The position numbers and the translations under genes were made by a program. DNA of 64,000 nucleotides, from contig DATLUM010000050.1 of the NCBI GenBank assembly GCA_035533095.1, positions 62,001 to 126,000 on the forward strand, written 5' to 3'. The notes beneath the pieces were generated by a model. That model worked only from the letters and a program-made list of their open reading frames with translations. It made no database searches and was not told the origin of the DNA. This document shows positions 1 to 10,187 of this stretch, in pieces (the stretch's first letter is position 1; each line of letters opens with the position of its first letter). This DNA comes from Acidimicrobiales bacterium. GTDB taxonomy: Bacteria > Actinomycetota > Acidimicrobiia > Acidimicrobiales > Palsa-688.

Positions 1-113
1 CCGATGTTGGTGCCGGTGAGTCCCACCACGTCGCGCAGGTAGTGGACCAGCAGGGTCCGCGGCTCGACGTCATGGTCGCGTGCCTCTCCGTTGACACGAA
101 CTGAGATCTTCAT
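1..113 (-). CDS. CoxS-like [2Fe-2S] small subunit of a xanthine/CO dehydrogenase-family enzyme (5' end only)
   Basis: The first 37 residues are visible, starting MKISVRVNGEA and running through RTLLVHYLRD and LTGTNIG before the window ends. This is the N-terminal ferredoxin-fold start of the small Fe-S subunit of molybdenum hydroxylases (CoxS/CutS/XdhC type), which passes electrons from the Mo centre to FAD. In the family the next residues carry the first Fe-S cysteines, which lie off the window. The ATG at 113 has a good GGGGAGGG ribosome site just upstream. Whether the enzyme acts on CO, purines or aldehydes cannot be told from this fragment. Confidence 0.75.
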   Translation of the reverse strand, partial: MKISVRVNGEARDHDVEPRTLLVHYLRDVVGLTGTNI

Positions 114-175
114 ACCCTCCCCTTAACGGTGGTGAGAGGCCCCGTGACGCGGATGGCCGGGCCCGCGACCTGAAA

Positions 176-1812
<1,637 letters not shown>

Positions 1813-1836
1813 TTACTTCGGCGCGCGGCCGGAGCG

Positions 1837-3249
1837 TCACTCCCCGAGATCGGGCCCCTGCCAGGACTTGACCTCGTCCCAGAGCTCGTCGGTCACCGGC
1901 ACCCCGCGCCGCTCCGCCAGGGCCTCGACCGCTGTGAAACGCCGGCGGAATTTCGCCGACGCGTCCCTCAGCGCTGCCTCCGGGTCGATGCCGAGATGGC
2001 GGGCGACGTTGACAACCGAGAACAGCACATCGCCCAGCTCGTCGTTGACGTCGTGCCGGGACGAGGAGGAGGATGCGATCGCCTGCTCCAGCTCTGCGAG
2101 CTCCTCGCGGATCTTGGGCCACGCGCCGGCTGCGTCTTTCCAGTCGAAACCTACCGATGCGGCCTTCGACTGGAGCTTGAACGCGTACAGCAACGACGGA
2201 AGGTTCCCCGGAACCCCCTCCATCACGCTCGAGCGACCCTTCTGGGACTTCTTCATCTCCTCCCAGTTGGGCATCGGGGACCCCGCTGGGCCGAACACGT
2301 GCGGGTGGCGCTCGACCAGCTTGTCGTGCACTCCCCTGGCAACGTCCGCGAGCGTGAACTCGCCCTGCTCCGCTGCGAGAATCGCGTGGAACGCGATCTG
2401 GAACAGCAGGTCGCCCAGCTCCTCCTCCAGATGCGCGTACCCCGACGGGCTGCCGAGCTCGTCGATGGCCTCCAGCACCTCGTAGGTCTCCTCCAGCAGG
2501 TGCCGTGTCAGCGACTGGTGCGTCTGGCGCATGTCCCACGGGCAGCGGGCACGCAGCGTGCGCACCAGTTCCTCGAAGCGGACCAGCTCCGACGCCACGG
2601 GCTCGGCGAGGCCCGGCACCCACACGCAGGTCAGGTGGTCCGGCCGAACCTCTCGGTCGAGGTCGTCCCAGGAAACCTCGAACACGAGCTCGTCCGGCAG
2701 GCCCAAACGCTGCATCACCACTACCGGCGGACCGGCCTCGGTTGCGAGCTTGATATCCGACAGGACCGCGACGCTGTCGCACTGGCCGACCAGCATCGGG
2801 CCCGTCGCGCCCGCCGCCTCGGTGCGGAACCGGTGCCCGTCCACGAGGCGCACGCCGGCGTCCATCGGATCTACCCCGAGCCGTTCCCACGCCAGGTCCA
2901 CGAACGACAGGCTCGGTATGACCTCGACCTCCACCTCTCGCTGCGCCCGCAGCAGGACCACCGACTGCTCGGCGACCAGAGGAGACCCGGGGACCGCGTA
3001 CAGGACGTCGCCCGTCCGCGCTTCGCTGGTCAAGCGCTCGACGATCCCGCCGTAGACCTCTTCCATCGTCTGCGCGCTCTCGTAGAGGTCGTCGAATGTC
3101 TCCGCTGGCAGCGCAAGGTGCGCGCTGGGATGGCGCACAGTGCGAAGGAAGCGCTTCGGGATCGACGCGATGGCGGCCGTTGCGCCGGCACTCACGTGCC
3201 GGGGGTCACCCGGGCCGAGTCCTACGACGACGACCCGGCCCGCTTTCAC
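1837..3249 (-). CDS. mazG: MazG nucleoside triphosphate pyrophosphohydrolase fused to a tetrapyrrole-methylase-like domain
   Basis: A 470-residue two-part protein like Bacillus YabN. The N-terminal ~210 residues begin VVVVGLGPGDPRHVS, the glycine-rich start of the SAM-dependent tetrapyrrole methylase fold. The C-terminal part has two MazG repeats, the first with CPWDMRQTHQSL, LLEETYEVLEAI and EELGDLLFQI (the EExxE...ExxD Mg-binding set), the second with DELGDVLFSVVNVARHL. MazG hydrolyses NTPs/dNTPs to NMPs and pyrophosphate, cleaning nucleotide pools. The GTG start at 3249 overlaps the stop of the upstream lipoprotein gene (GTGA), which fixes the start and shows coupling. Confidence 0.88.
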   Translation of the reverse strand: MKAGRVVVVGLGPGDPRHVSAGATAAIASIPKRFLRTVRHPSAHLALPAETFDDLYESAQTMEEVYGGIVERLTSEARTGDVLYAVPGSPLVAEQSVVLLRAQREVEVEVIPSLSFVDLAWERLGVDPMDAGVRLVDGHRFRTEAAGATGPMLVGQCDSVAVLSDIKLATEAGPPVVVMQRLGLPDELVFEVSWDDLDREVRPDHLTCVWVPGLAEPVASELVRFEELVRTLRARCPWDMRQTHQSLTRHLLEETYEVLEAIDELGSPSGYAHLEEELGDLLFQIAFHAILAAEQGEFTLADVARGVHDKLVERHPHVFGPAGSPMPNWEEMKKSQKGRSSVMEGVPGNLPSLLYAFKLQSKAASVGFDWKDAAGAWPKIREELAELEQAIASSSSSRHDVNDELGDVLFSVVNVARHLGIDPEAALRDASAKFRRRFTAVEALAERRGVPVTDELWDEVKSWQGPDLGE

Positions 3250-4193
3250 GTCGAGGAGCCCGGTGTCCTTGGTGGCGCGACCTGCTTGCCCTTCCAGGTG
3301 CCGTAGGCCGGGTTCACCTTCACGCGGGCGTGTGCGAGAAGCGCGTCGACACTGCCGTTGGGGATGCCCTCGGCGTCGATGAATGCCACCGAGATCGTCC
3401 GCCGCAGTTCGGGGGTGAGGCCGATGATGTCGCGGCCGGTCACCTCTACGACCAGGTACCCGTACGGGGTCTTCACCGGCTGCGAGACGTGGCCCGTAGC
3501 CAACGCCATGATGGTGGATCTCAGGCCGGAGGGTTGCCTCTCGAGGTCCACCTGGCTGTAGCAGACCGGTGTCCCGCCGAGATGGTTTCCGGAGCTCAGC
3601 TTCTTCGCCGCGTCGAGGCTGAAGACGGCCGTCTGCAGCACACACACCCTCGAGAACCAGTACTGCTTGTACTGCTGGTAGATCTGGCTGATCGTCTGCG
3701 ACAGTTCCGCGAGCGGCGGCGTGATGAGAGCGTCCTCGGCAAGGCGGTTCACCAGCGTGTCCCGGAAGGACGGCAGGAAGCTGGTCCAGCCGATCTGGCT
3801 GATCTCGCTCACGGCGCGCGCCGCCTGGAGGCCGGCCCGGCTGACGTGACGGCCGGTCGCGTGGAGGCGCTGGTGCACCACGCTGGAGCTGATCATGTCG
3901 GTGAGGATGCTGGAGACCCACCCGCTGTTGTACGTGCCCGGAGCATCGCCGACAACGAACACGCAAGCGGGGGGATCTTGCTGACACTGGGCCGACTGCC
4001 GGCTACTGGCATCGAACGCGGACACGTACTGGCGGTTGCCGGCCCACGCCCGCAGTTCGGCGCTGACAGCGGTCTGCTTGATCACCTGGGAGTTGACGCT
4101 CGCCGCGTACGGAGAGACATCACAGGCGGACGCGGTCACGGAGATGGCCAGCAGAACTGCGGCCACGGGAATTAAACGGTTGGTGGCTTTCAC
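3246..4193 (-). CDS. Exported lipoprotein of the SurA/PrsA-like peptidyl-prolyl isomerase type
   Basis: A 315-residue protein with a short basic start (MKATNRL), a hydrophobic segment and a Cys at about residue 24 (TASAC), which fits a lipoprotein signal peptide. The mature part resembles SurA_N/PrsA chaperones: a helical region, then a C-terminal parvulin-like segment containing SQPVKTPYGYLVVEVTGR, where the family has the substrate-facing strand. It would act outside the membrane in folding exported proteins. Four extra Cys (QCQQDPPAC, RVCVLQ, PVCYSQ) may form disulfides. The GTG start at 4193 overlaps the mfd stop by 4 bases (GTGA). The isomerase domain looks weakly conserved, so activity is uncertain. 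Confidence 0.7.
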   Translation of the reverse strand: MKATNRLIPVAAVLLAISVTASACDVSPYAASVNSQVIKQTAVSAELRAWAGNRQYVSAFDASSRQSAQCQQDPPACVFVVGDAPGTYNSGWVSSILTDMISSSVVHQRLHATGRHVSRAGLQAARAVSEISQIGWTSFLPSFRDTLVNRLAEDALITPPLAELSQTISQIYQQYKQYWFSRVCVLQTAVFSLDAAKKLSSGNHLGGTPVCYSQVDLERQPSGLRSTIMALATGHVSQPVKTPYGYLVVEVTGRDIIGLTPELRRTISVAFIDAEGIPNGSVDALLAHARVKVNPAYGTWKGKQVAPPRTPGSST

Positions 4194-7100
4194 GGCGCCG
4201 CAGATGCTACCGGTGGCGCCAGCTGGGCTAGCAAGGCGGCGATGTCGCCGGCCGGGTCCGAACCACGCGGCAACGGCAGTACGAGCTGCCCCGAGTCCTC
4301 CTTGAAGACCGCCTTGGGCGCGATTCTCGACAGCCGGACCCGTTGGCTCGCCTTGAGCGAGAGCGGCGACAACCGCGCCGTGTACCCCCCGCCGGAGAGG
4401 CCCACTCCTCCGCTCACGACCGCGACCTCCTTGACCCCGAGCCGGGCGCACTCGGCCCTTAGGTGGCCTATCCGCATGAGCGCCTTGGCCGGCTCGGGAA
4501 GCGGGCCGTAGCGGTCCAGCCACTCCGATTCGATGTCGTCGACCTCTTCGTGGCTGCTCACCGTCGCGAGCCTCCGGTAGGCCTCGAGGCGGAGATCCTC
4601 ACGCGCCACGTAGTCGACCGGAAGGTTGGCCGTGACGGGAAGGTCGAGCTTGATCTCTGCCGGCTCTCGAGGCTCCTCGCCTTTCAGTTCGGCTACAGCC
4701 TCCTGGACCATCTGCACGTAGAGGTCGTAGCCGACCGCCGCTATGTGCCCCGACTGGTCGCCTCCGAGGAGATTGCCGGCGCCGCGGATCTCGAGGTCGC
4801 GCATCGCGATCTTGAAACCTGAACCGAGCTCCGTGTGCTCGCCGATGGTCCGCAGCCGCTCGTATGCCTCTTCGGACAGCACCTGGTCCGGGGGGAACAG
4901 CAGGTACGCGTAAGCCCGCTGCCCAGCGCGCCCTACCCGCCCGCGCAGCTGGTGGAGCTGGCCGAGGCCGAGGCGGTCCGCCCGGTCGACCACGAGCGTG
5001 TTGACCGTGGGCATGTCGATCCCCGACTCGATGATCGTCGTGCACACCAGCACGTCGTACTCGCCCTCCCAGAAGTCGAGCATGACCTTCTCCAGCGCAC
5101 CCTCGTCCATCTGCCCGTGGGCGACGACGACGCGGGCCTCGGGAACCAGCGCTCGGATCTCCGCGGCGACCTTCTCGATGTCCGCCACGCGGTTGTGAAC
5201 GTAGAAGACCTGGCCCTCCCTCAACAGCTCCCGGCGGATCGCCTCGGAGACAGCGCTGTCGTCGTACTCGCCTACGTAGGTCAGGATCGGCTGCCGGTCC
5301 GCCGGCGGCGTGTGCAACAAGGTCAGGTCGCGTATCCCGGTGAGGCTCATCTCGAGCGTCCTGGGGATGGGGGTAGCGGTGAGGGTGAGCACGTCGACGT
5401 CCGTGCGCAGCTTCTTGATCGCTTCCTTGTGGGACACCCCGAAGCGCTGCTCCTCGTCGACGACCAGCAATCCGAGGTCTTTGAACGACACCTCGGAGGA
5501 CAGGAGCTTGTGGGTCCCGATCACCACGTCGATGGATCCGTCGGCAAGCCCGTCCTCGACCTGTCTCGCCTGCGCGGGTGTGAGGAACCGCGACAGCATC
5601 TCCACCCGGACGGGGTATCCCGAGAACCGGTCGGAGAAGGTCTGGAAGTGCTGCGACGCGAGCAACGTGGTGGGCACCAGAACGGCCACCTGCTTGCCGT
5701 CCTGGACGGCCTTGAAGGCTGCCCGGATCGCAACCTCGGTCTTGCCGAACCCGACGTCCCCGCACACCAGCCGGTCCATCGGGGCCGGCACCTCCATGTC
5801 GGCCTTCACGTCGTCGATGGCCTTTTGCTGGTCGGGGGTTTCGTTGTAGGGGAATGCAGATTCCATCTCCGCCTGCCACGGCGTGTCGGGCGAGAAGGCG
5901 TGGCCGGGCTGGTTGACGCGCTTTTGGTAGAGCACGACCAACTCCTGCGCGATCTCGCGGACGGCGGAGCGGACGCGGGACTTGGCGCGCTGCCAGTCGG
6001 CACCGTTGAGACGGTTGAGCGCCGGCGACTCGCCTCCCGTGTAGGGGCGCAGGAGGTCCACCTGGTCCGACGGAACGTAGAGCTTGTCCCCCCCCTTGTA
6101 TTCGAGCAGCAGGTAGTCGCGCTCGACCCCCCCGATCGACCGGCGGACCATCCCGCCAAAACGACCCACGCCGTGCTGGTAGTGCACCACGTATGAACCC
6201 GCGTTGATGTCGTCGAAGTAGGTCTCCGCGTTGCGCGCCCGCGGCCGCGGCCTGCGGTGGGCGCGCCGCCGCCCGGTGAGGTCTCCCTCGGCAAGCACGG
6301 CCAGGCGCATCGCCGGGTACATGAAGCCCCTTTCGAGGGGTTGCACCACGACCCGCGCACCGGGCGACACCAGCGACTCCGCAAAACCAGTCGCGCCATT
6401 GGCCGTTTCGGCGACAGGGGCCGTGATGCCGTGGTCGGCCAGCAGAGCGGAAAGGCGCGAGGCGCTGCCCACTCCGTCGGCGCAGACAACGATCCGGTAG
6501 TCCGCGTCGCGCAGACCTCTCAGCTGCGACACCAGCCGGTCCCCCCCCATGGCTACCGGGTCCCAGCCGGTCGCCGCTACGACCTCGGTCCCGGGGTTCT
6601 CCGGGGCGGTCGTCAACGTCCAGACCGCCGCGTCGGTGCCGGTTAGCAGCCGGTCGAAGGCAAGGTGAAGCCGCGGGAACGCCTCGCCGTCAGCCCCCCA
6701 GGTCTGGGCGAGCGTCCCGGCCAGCGCCGCTTCCTCGTCGAGCAGCTCCGCGGCCCGGTCGCGCATTCTCCTGGGGTCAACCAGTACGACCAGCGACCCC
6801 CGCGGGAGCAGGTCGACGAGCAGGTGCTCGTCGGAGGCCAGCCACGGCAGCCACGATTCCATGCCGTCGAAGACGAGACCTTCCGCTATCCGCTCCCACT
6901 GCTGGCGCCCCCAAGGGGCTTCGCCGACCAGAGCGGCTGCACGCTCTCTGACCTCCTCGGTGGGGCGTAGTTCCCGGCATCCGAAGAACTCGGCGTGGCC
7001 GATCTCCGAGGTCGACCGCTGGTCCCCGACGGAGAACTCGCCCAGCCTGTCGACTTCGTCGCCCCACAGATCGACCCTCACGGGAACGTCGGCGGTGGAG

Positions 7101-7705
7101 CCGAACACGTCGACGATGGACCCCCTCACAGCCACCTCGCCTCGGTGCTCGACCTGGTACTCCCGGCGGTAGCCGATGGACACCAGACGTTCGACCAGGT
7201 CCTGCGGGTCGACCTGGTCCCCCTTCGAGACTGTTACCGGAGCCGAGTCCTCGACGTGGGGCCCGAGGCGCTGCAGGAGGGACCGCGCCGGCGCGATGAC
7301 CACCTTCGGCAAGAGCGTCGGGTCAGACCCACCCTGGTGCAGCCGCCACATGCAGCGCAGCCTCCGACCCATGGTCTCCACACTCGGGCTGACCCGTTCG
7401 AACGGCAGCGTTTCCCAAGCGGGGCAGAGGTCGACCTGTTCGGGCCCGAGGAAGGCTCCGAGGTCATGGGCAAGCCGCTCGGCCTCGGCGTTGGTCGCGA
7501 CCGCCACCAGGGTCGGGCGGCGGCCTGACGCCTCGGCGATGCCGGCCAGCGCGAACGCCCGGGCCGGTTCGGGTACTGCCACGACAGCGTTGCGCAGATC
7601 GCGCAGCCCCTGGAAGACAGGATCCGACCGCAGCAGCGGCAGCAGTGGTGAGAGGGTCGCCGTGTTCGTTTCGACCGCTGCGGGGGGAGCTTCCACCTCA
7701 GCCAT
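4190..7705 (-). CDS. mfd: Transcription-repair coupling factor Mfd
   Basis: A 1171-residue DNA translocase that removes RNA polymerase stalled at lesions and recruits UvrA. In order: UvrB-like N-terminal domains, a CarD-like RNA-polymerase interaction domain (around YVVHYQHGVGRFGG), a RecG-like SF2 helicase core with Walker A GDVGFGKTEVA, the DEEQ-box motif VVDEEQRFGV, motif III TLTATPIPRT, motifs V-VI (IIESGIDMP, QLRGRVGRAGQRAYAY) and the C-terminal TRCF domain. Length is typical. The ATG at 7705 lies 8 bases inside the end of pth, so the two are probably co-translated. Confidence 0.97.
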   Translation of the reverse strand: MAEVEAPPAAVETNTATLSPLLPLLRSDPVFQGLRDLRNAVVAVPEPARAFALAGIAEASGRRPTLVAVATNAEAERLAHDLGAFLGPEQVDLCPAWETLPFERVSPSVETMGRRLRCMWRLHQGGSDPTLLPKVVIAPARSLLQRLGPHVEDSAPVTVSKGDQVDPQDLVERLVSIGYRREYQVEHRGEVAVRGSIVDVFGSTADVPVRVDLWGDEVDRLGEFSVGDQRSTSEIGHAEFFGCRELRPTEEVRERAAALVGEAPWGRQQWERIAEGLVFDGMESWLPWLASDEHLLVDLLPRGSLVVLVDPRRMRDRAAELLDEEAALAGTLAQTWGADGEAFPRLHLAFDRLLTGTDAAVWTLTTAPENPGTEVVAATGWDPVAMGGDRLVSQLRGLRDADYRIVVCADGVGSASRLSALLADHGITAPVAETANGATGFAESLVSPGARVVVQPLERGFMYPAMRLAVLAEGDLTGRRRAHRRPRPRARNAETYFDDINAGSYVVHYQHGVGRFGGMVRRSIGGVERDYLLLEYKGGDKLYVPSDQVDLLRPYTGGESPALNRLNGADWQRAKSRVRSAVREIAQELVVLYQKRVNQPGHAFSPDTPWQAEMESAFPYNETPDQQKAIDDVKADMEVPAPMDRLVCGDVGFGKTEVAIRAAFKAVQDGKQVAVLVPTTLLASQHFQTFSDRFSGYPVRVEMLSRFLTPAQARQVEDGLADGSIDVVIGTHKLLSSEVSFKDLGLLVVDEEQRFGVSHKEAIKKLRTDVDVLTLTATPIPRTLEMSLTGIRDLTLLHTPPADRQPILTYVGEYDDSAVSEAIRRELLREGQVFYVHNRVADIEKVAAEIRALVPEARVVVAHGQMDEGALEKVMLDFWEGEYDVLVCTTIIESGIDMPTVNTLVVDRADRLGLGQLHQLRGRVGRAGQRAYAYLLFPPDQVLSEEAYERLRTIGEHTELGSGFKIAMRDLEIRGAGNLLGGDQSGHIAAVGYDLYVQMVQEAVAELKGEEPREPAEIKLDLPVTANLPVDYVAREDLRLEAYRRLATVSSHEEVDDIESEWLDRYGPLPEPAKALMRIGHLRAECARLGVKEVAVVSGGVGLSGGGYTARLSPLSLKASQRVRLSRIAPKAVFKEDSGQLVLPLPRGSDPAGDIAALLAQLAPPVASAAP

Positions 7706-8297
7706 TGAACCGGTTCTGGGCGGCGGAGACGCCGTGTTCGAGGATGCACTCCACGGCGTCCGCAGCGACCTCGATGCTCACGTCGAGCTCCGTCCTGTCC
7801 CGCCTCGAAGGCGCCTTGAGAACGTGCTCGGCACCCTGCTCCTTGCCGCCGGGCGGTTTGCCGATCCCGATTCGGACGCGCGTGAACTCGTCGGTGTGCA
7901 GGTGAGCCTTGATCGAACGCAGCCCGTTGTGGCCCGCCAGACCGCCACCCGCTTTGACCCGAACCGTTCCAAGCGGAAGGTCGAGCTCGTCGTGAATCAC
8001 GACCAGACGCGACATGTCCTCGATACCGAAGCGACGGACAAGGCGCACGACCGATCTGCCGGAGTCGTTCATGTACGTCTGCGGGAACGCCAGCGCGAGA
8101 CGCCGGCCGTCCACGCGCACCTCGGCGACGAGAGCTTGCTCCTTCGAGCGCTTCAGGTGCTCGCCGCAGCGGGACGCGAGCAGCTCCACTGCGTCGGCGC
8201 CTGCGTTGTGCCTCGTGCGCGAGTACTCCGCGCCGGGGTTGCCGAGGCCGACCGCGAGCAGGTCAGAAGGCGTGCCCGACCGGGAGCGGCCGAGCAG
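7698..8297 (-). CDS. pth: Peptidyl-tRNA hydrolase, apparently with a CTG start
   Basis: About 199 residues. Pth frees tRNA from peptidyl-tRNA dropped by ribosomes. The catalytic set is intact: GLGNPG (Asn), TRHNAG (catalytic His), TYMN, IHDELDLPLG (Asp) and GGLAGHNGLRSI. The start is unusual. In the reading frame between the in-frame rplY TAG stop (8300-8298) and the conserved LLAVGLGNPG there is no ATG, GTG or TTG. The first usable codon is a CTG at 8297, directly after the stop, preceded by a strong GGAGGAGGG ribosome site about 5 bases away. A GTG at 8189 would delete the catalytic His region and is rejected as the start. Confidence 0.93.
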   Translation of the reverse strand: MLGRSRSGTPSDLLAVGLGNPGAEYSRTRHNAGADAVELLASRCGEHLKRSKEQALVAEVRVDGRRLALAFPQTYMNDSGRSVVRLVRRFGIEDMSRLVVIHDELDLPLGTVRVKAGGGLAGHNGLRSIKAHLHTDEFTRVRIGIGKPPGGKEQGAEHVLKAPSRRDRTELDVSIEVAADAVECILEHGVSAAQNRFNG

Positions 8298-8975
8298 CTA
8301 TCCCTCCTCCGACTCTCGGCCGGCGGCACCCTCCGGCTCGGCACCGCCCTCGCCTGCAGCAGAGGCGGCCTCGGCTCCCTCGGCCTCGGCCTCGCCTTCC
8401 GGAGCCACTTCCTCCATGGCGCGCGTGACGATCCCCATGGCGACGACCTCGTCGGGGCCCACGTCGGTGCTCACACCGCGGGGGAGCGAGATGTCGCCCA
8501 CCCTGATGCCTTCGCCCACCGTCAGGCCGCTGATGTCCACCTCTATGTGACCCGGGATGAGGCCGGGGGTGGCACGCACGGTCAGTGCCGTCAGCTGCTG
8601 CTCGATGATGCCCTTTTCCTGCTCCACGGCTTTCGCCTCGCCGACGAGGACGATCGGCACGTCGGCCAAGATCACCTCATCCCTGCGAACCACCTGGAAG
8701 TCGATGTGGACGACGGTGTGGCGGACCGGGTGACGTTGGAGGGAACGGGCGACCGCTAGCTCCGTGTCGGATCCGATCTTCAACGACAGAAGCTGGTTGA
8801 GACCGGCCTCGCCCGACAGGGCATGGCGCAGTTCCCGGGCGTCGACCGACACCGACCTCGCCTCCAGCCCGTGCCCGTAGACGACGGCGGGTATGCGCCC
8901 GGAGGCTCTCAGCCGGCGTGACGCTGCGGAACCGGTGGTACGACCGGACTCGGCTACCAGGGTGTACTCAGCCAT
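8298..8975 (-). CDS. rplY: Ribosomal protein bL25 (Ctc/TL5 long form)
   Basis: A 225-residue long-form L25 that binds 5S rRNA. The N-terminal ~95 residues are the L25 domain (SGRIPAVVYGHGLEARSVSV); the rest is the TL5 C-terminal domain (HIEVDISGLTVGEGIRVGDI, GPDEVVAMGI). The last ~40 residues are a low-complexity Ala/Glu/Gly tail. L25-pth adjacency is classic; here the rplY stop TAG is followed at once by the CTG used by pth, so pth probably depends on rplY translation. A GC-rich repeat element lies upstream. Confidence 0.93.
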   Translation of the reverse strand: MAEYTLVAESGRTTGSAASRRLRASGRIPAVVYGHGLEARSVSVDARELRHALSGEAGLNQLLSLKIGSDTELAVARSLQRHPVRHTVVHIDFQVVRRDEVILADVPIVLVGEAKAVEQEKGIIEQQLTALTVRATPGLIPGHIEVDISGLTVGEGIRVGDISLPRGVSTDVGPDEVVAMGIVTRAMEEVAPEGEAEAEGAEAASAAGEGGAEPEGAAGRESEEG

Positions 8976-9042
8976 CGACTAGCGCTCCTGCCAGTGGTGT
9001 TTCAGGCCGACGGGCGTCGGACCGGGGGACCGGGAGATTCTA

Positions 9043-9132
9043 GCCGGGACCTGACGACACGGTCGGGCGTGGGGCAGGGGCCCCACGCTCCGAAGGAGAC
9101 CGGGGTTGGGGCCCCGGCCGGGACCTGACGAC
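9043..9132. repeat. Dispersed ~60-bp GC-rich repeat, copy A, bounded by a perfect 16-bp direct repeat
   Basis: Between prs and rplY, the 16-mer GCCGGGACCTGACGAC occurs at 9043-9058 and again at 9117-9132, the second copy ending in the prs stop codon. Between them lies a sequence (about 9064-9123) that matches, by eye about 80 percent with one gap, the reverse complement of 58352-58412 at the end of dxr. The longest shared block is CGGGGTTGGGGCCCCG. The element folds: a 9-bp stem with a 4-base loop at 9067-9088 (GCGTGGGGC / GCCCCACGC) and CCGGGG/CCCCGG next to it. It may also act as a terminator for prs, although no T-run follows. Confidence 0.7.
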
Positions 9133-10163
9133 TAGGTCTGGTTCTCGCCGCCGAAGATCTCCGACACCGACCCGTCGCCGAAGACCGCCGCGATGGCGTC
9201 GGCGAACACACCGGCTACGGAGACCACCTCGATCTTGTCTATCTGCTTCTCGGGCGGCAGCGGGAGCGTGTCGGTCACCACGACGCGGAAAATGTCGGAG
9301 TTCTTGAGACGATCGCTCGCCGGGTCCGACAGCACGGCGTGGGTGGCCATGGCCCACACCTCTGTCGCCCCCTTCTTGAGGAGGATCTCGGCGGCCGCGC
9401 AGATCGTGCCGGCGGTGTCGATCATGTCGTCGATGAGCACGCACATCCTCCCCTCGACGTCTCCCATAACGTCGAGGGCTTCCACCTGGTTGACAGTGTC
9501 TTTGGCGCGCCTCTTGTACACCGACGCAACGTCCACCTGCTCGCCGGCGTGGCGGGCCGCCTGCTCGGCGACCTTCGTCCTGCCGGTGTCGGGCGCGACC
9601 ATTACGAAGTCCCCGTTGGGGGCGTTGTGGCGGAGGTAGTCGGTGAGCAGCGGCACGGCGGTCAGGTGGTCGACCGGACCGTTGAAGAAACCCTGGATCT
9701 GGCCGGAGTGAAGGTCGACCGACATGATGCGGTCGGCGCCGGAGGTGATGAAGAAGTCGGTCACCATCCGCGCCGTGATCGGCTCACGTCCCTTGGACTT
9801 CCGGTCCTGGCGTGAGTAGCCATAGTAAGGGCACACGGCGGTGATCCGTTTGGCCGAAGCGCGCTTGGCTGCGTCGATCATGATCCACTGCTCGAGAAGC
9901 GAGTCGTTGACCGACCGTCCAGGGGTGCGCCCGTGCGACTGGATGATGAACACGTCGGCACCCCGGACCGACGCCTGGAAGCGCGGCCTGATCTCGCCGT
10001 TCGCGAAGTCGACCAGGTTGGGCTCTCCGAGCGACACGCCGAGGTTCGAGGCGATCTCCTCGGCCAGGGCGGGGTGGGTGCGGCCCGATAGGACGTGGAG
10101 CTTCCTCGTCGGCACCAACTCCATCGGCGCGGAGCCCTCTTCCGCCTGATCTGGTCCGGTCAT
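9132..10163 (-). CDS. prs: Ribose-phosphate pyrophosphokinase (PRPP synthetase)
   Basis: A 343-residue enzyme making PRPP from ribose-5-phosphate and ATP, feeding purine, pyrimidine, His and Trp synthesis. Present are the PRPP-loop MVAPDTGRTKVAEQAARH region, the class I signature MSVDLHSGQIQGFF with the regulatory/ATP His, the flexible loop YYGYSRQDRKSKGREPI, and CVLIDDMIDTAGTI (ribose-5-phosphate loop). Start chosen as ATG at 10163; an internal ATG 13 codons later is also possible. It follows glmU after 24 bases, the glmU-prs order common in Gram-positives. Confidence 0.96.
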   Translation of the reverse strand: MTGPDQAEEGSAPMELVPTRKLHVLSGRTHPALAEEIASNLGVSLGEPNLVDFANGEIRPRFQASVRGADVFIIQSHGRTPGRSVNDSLLEQWIMIDAAKRASAKRITAVCPYYGYSRQDRKSKGREPITARMVTDFFITSGADRIMSVDLHSGQIQGFFNGPVDHLTAVPLLTDYLRHNAPNGDFVMVAPDTGRTKVAEQAARHAGEQVDVASVYKRRAKDTVNQVEALDVMGDVEGRMCVLIDDMIDTAGTICAAAEILLKKGATEVWAMATHAVLSDPASDRLKNSDIFRVVVTDTLPLPPEKQIDKIEVVSVAGVFADAIAAVFGDGSVSEIFGGENQT

Positions 10164-10187
10164 CGTGTCACCGCTCTTGTTGTCCCT

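Noticed and set aside
8187-8189. GTG 8189 as the pth start
   Set aside because: It would remove the GLGNPG and catalytic TRHNAG segments that are clearly encoded upstream in the same frame.
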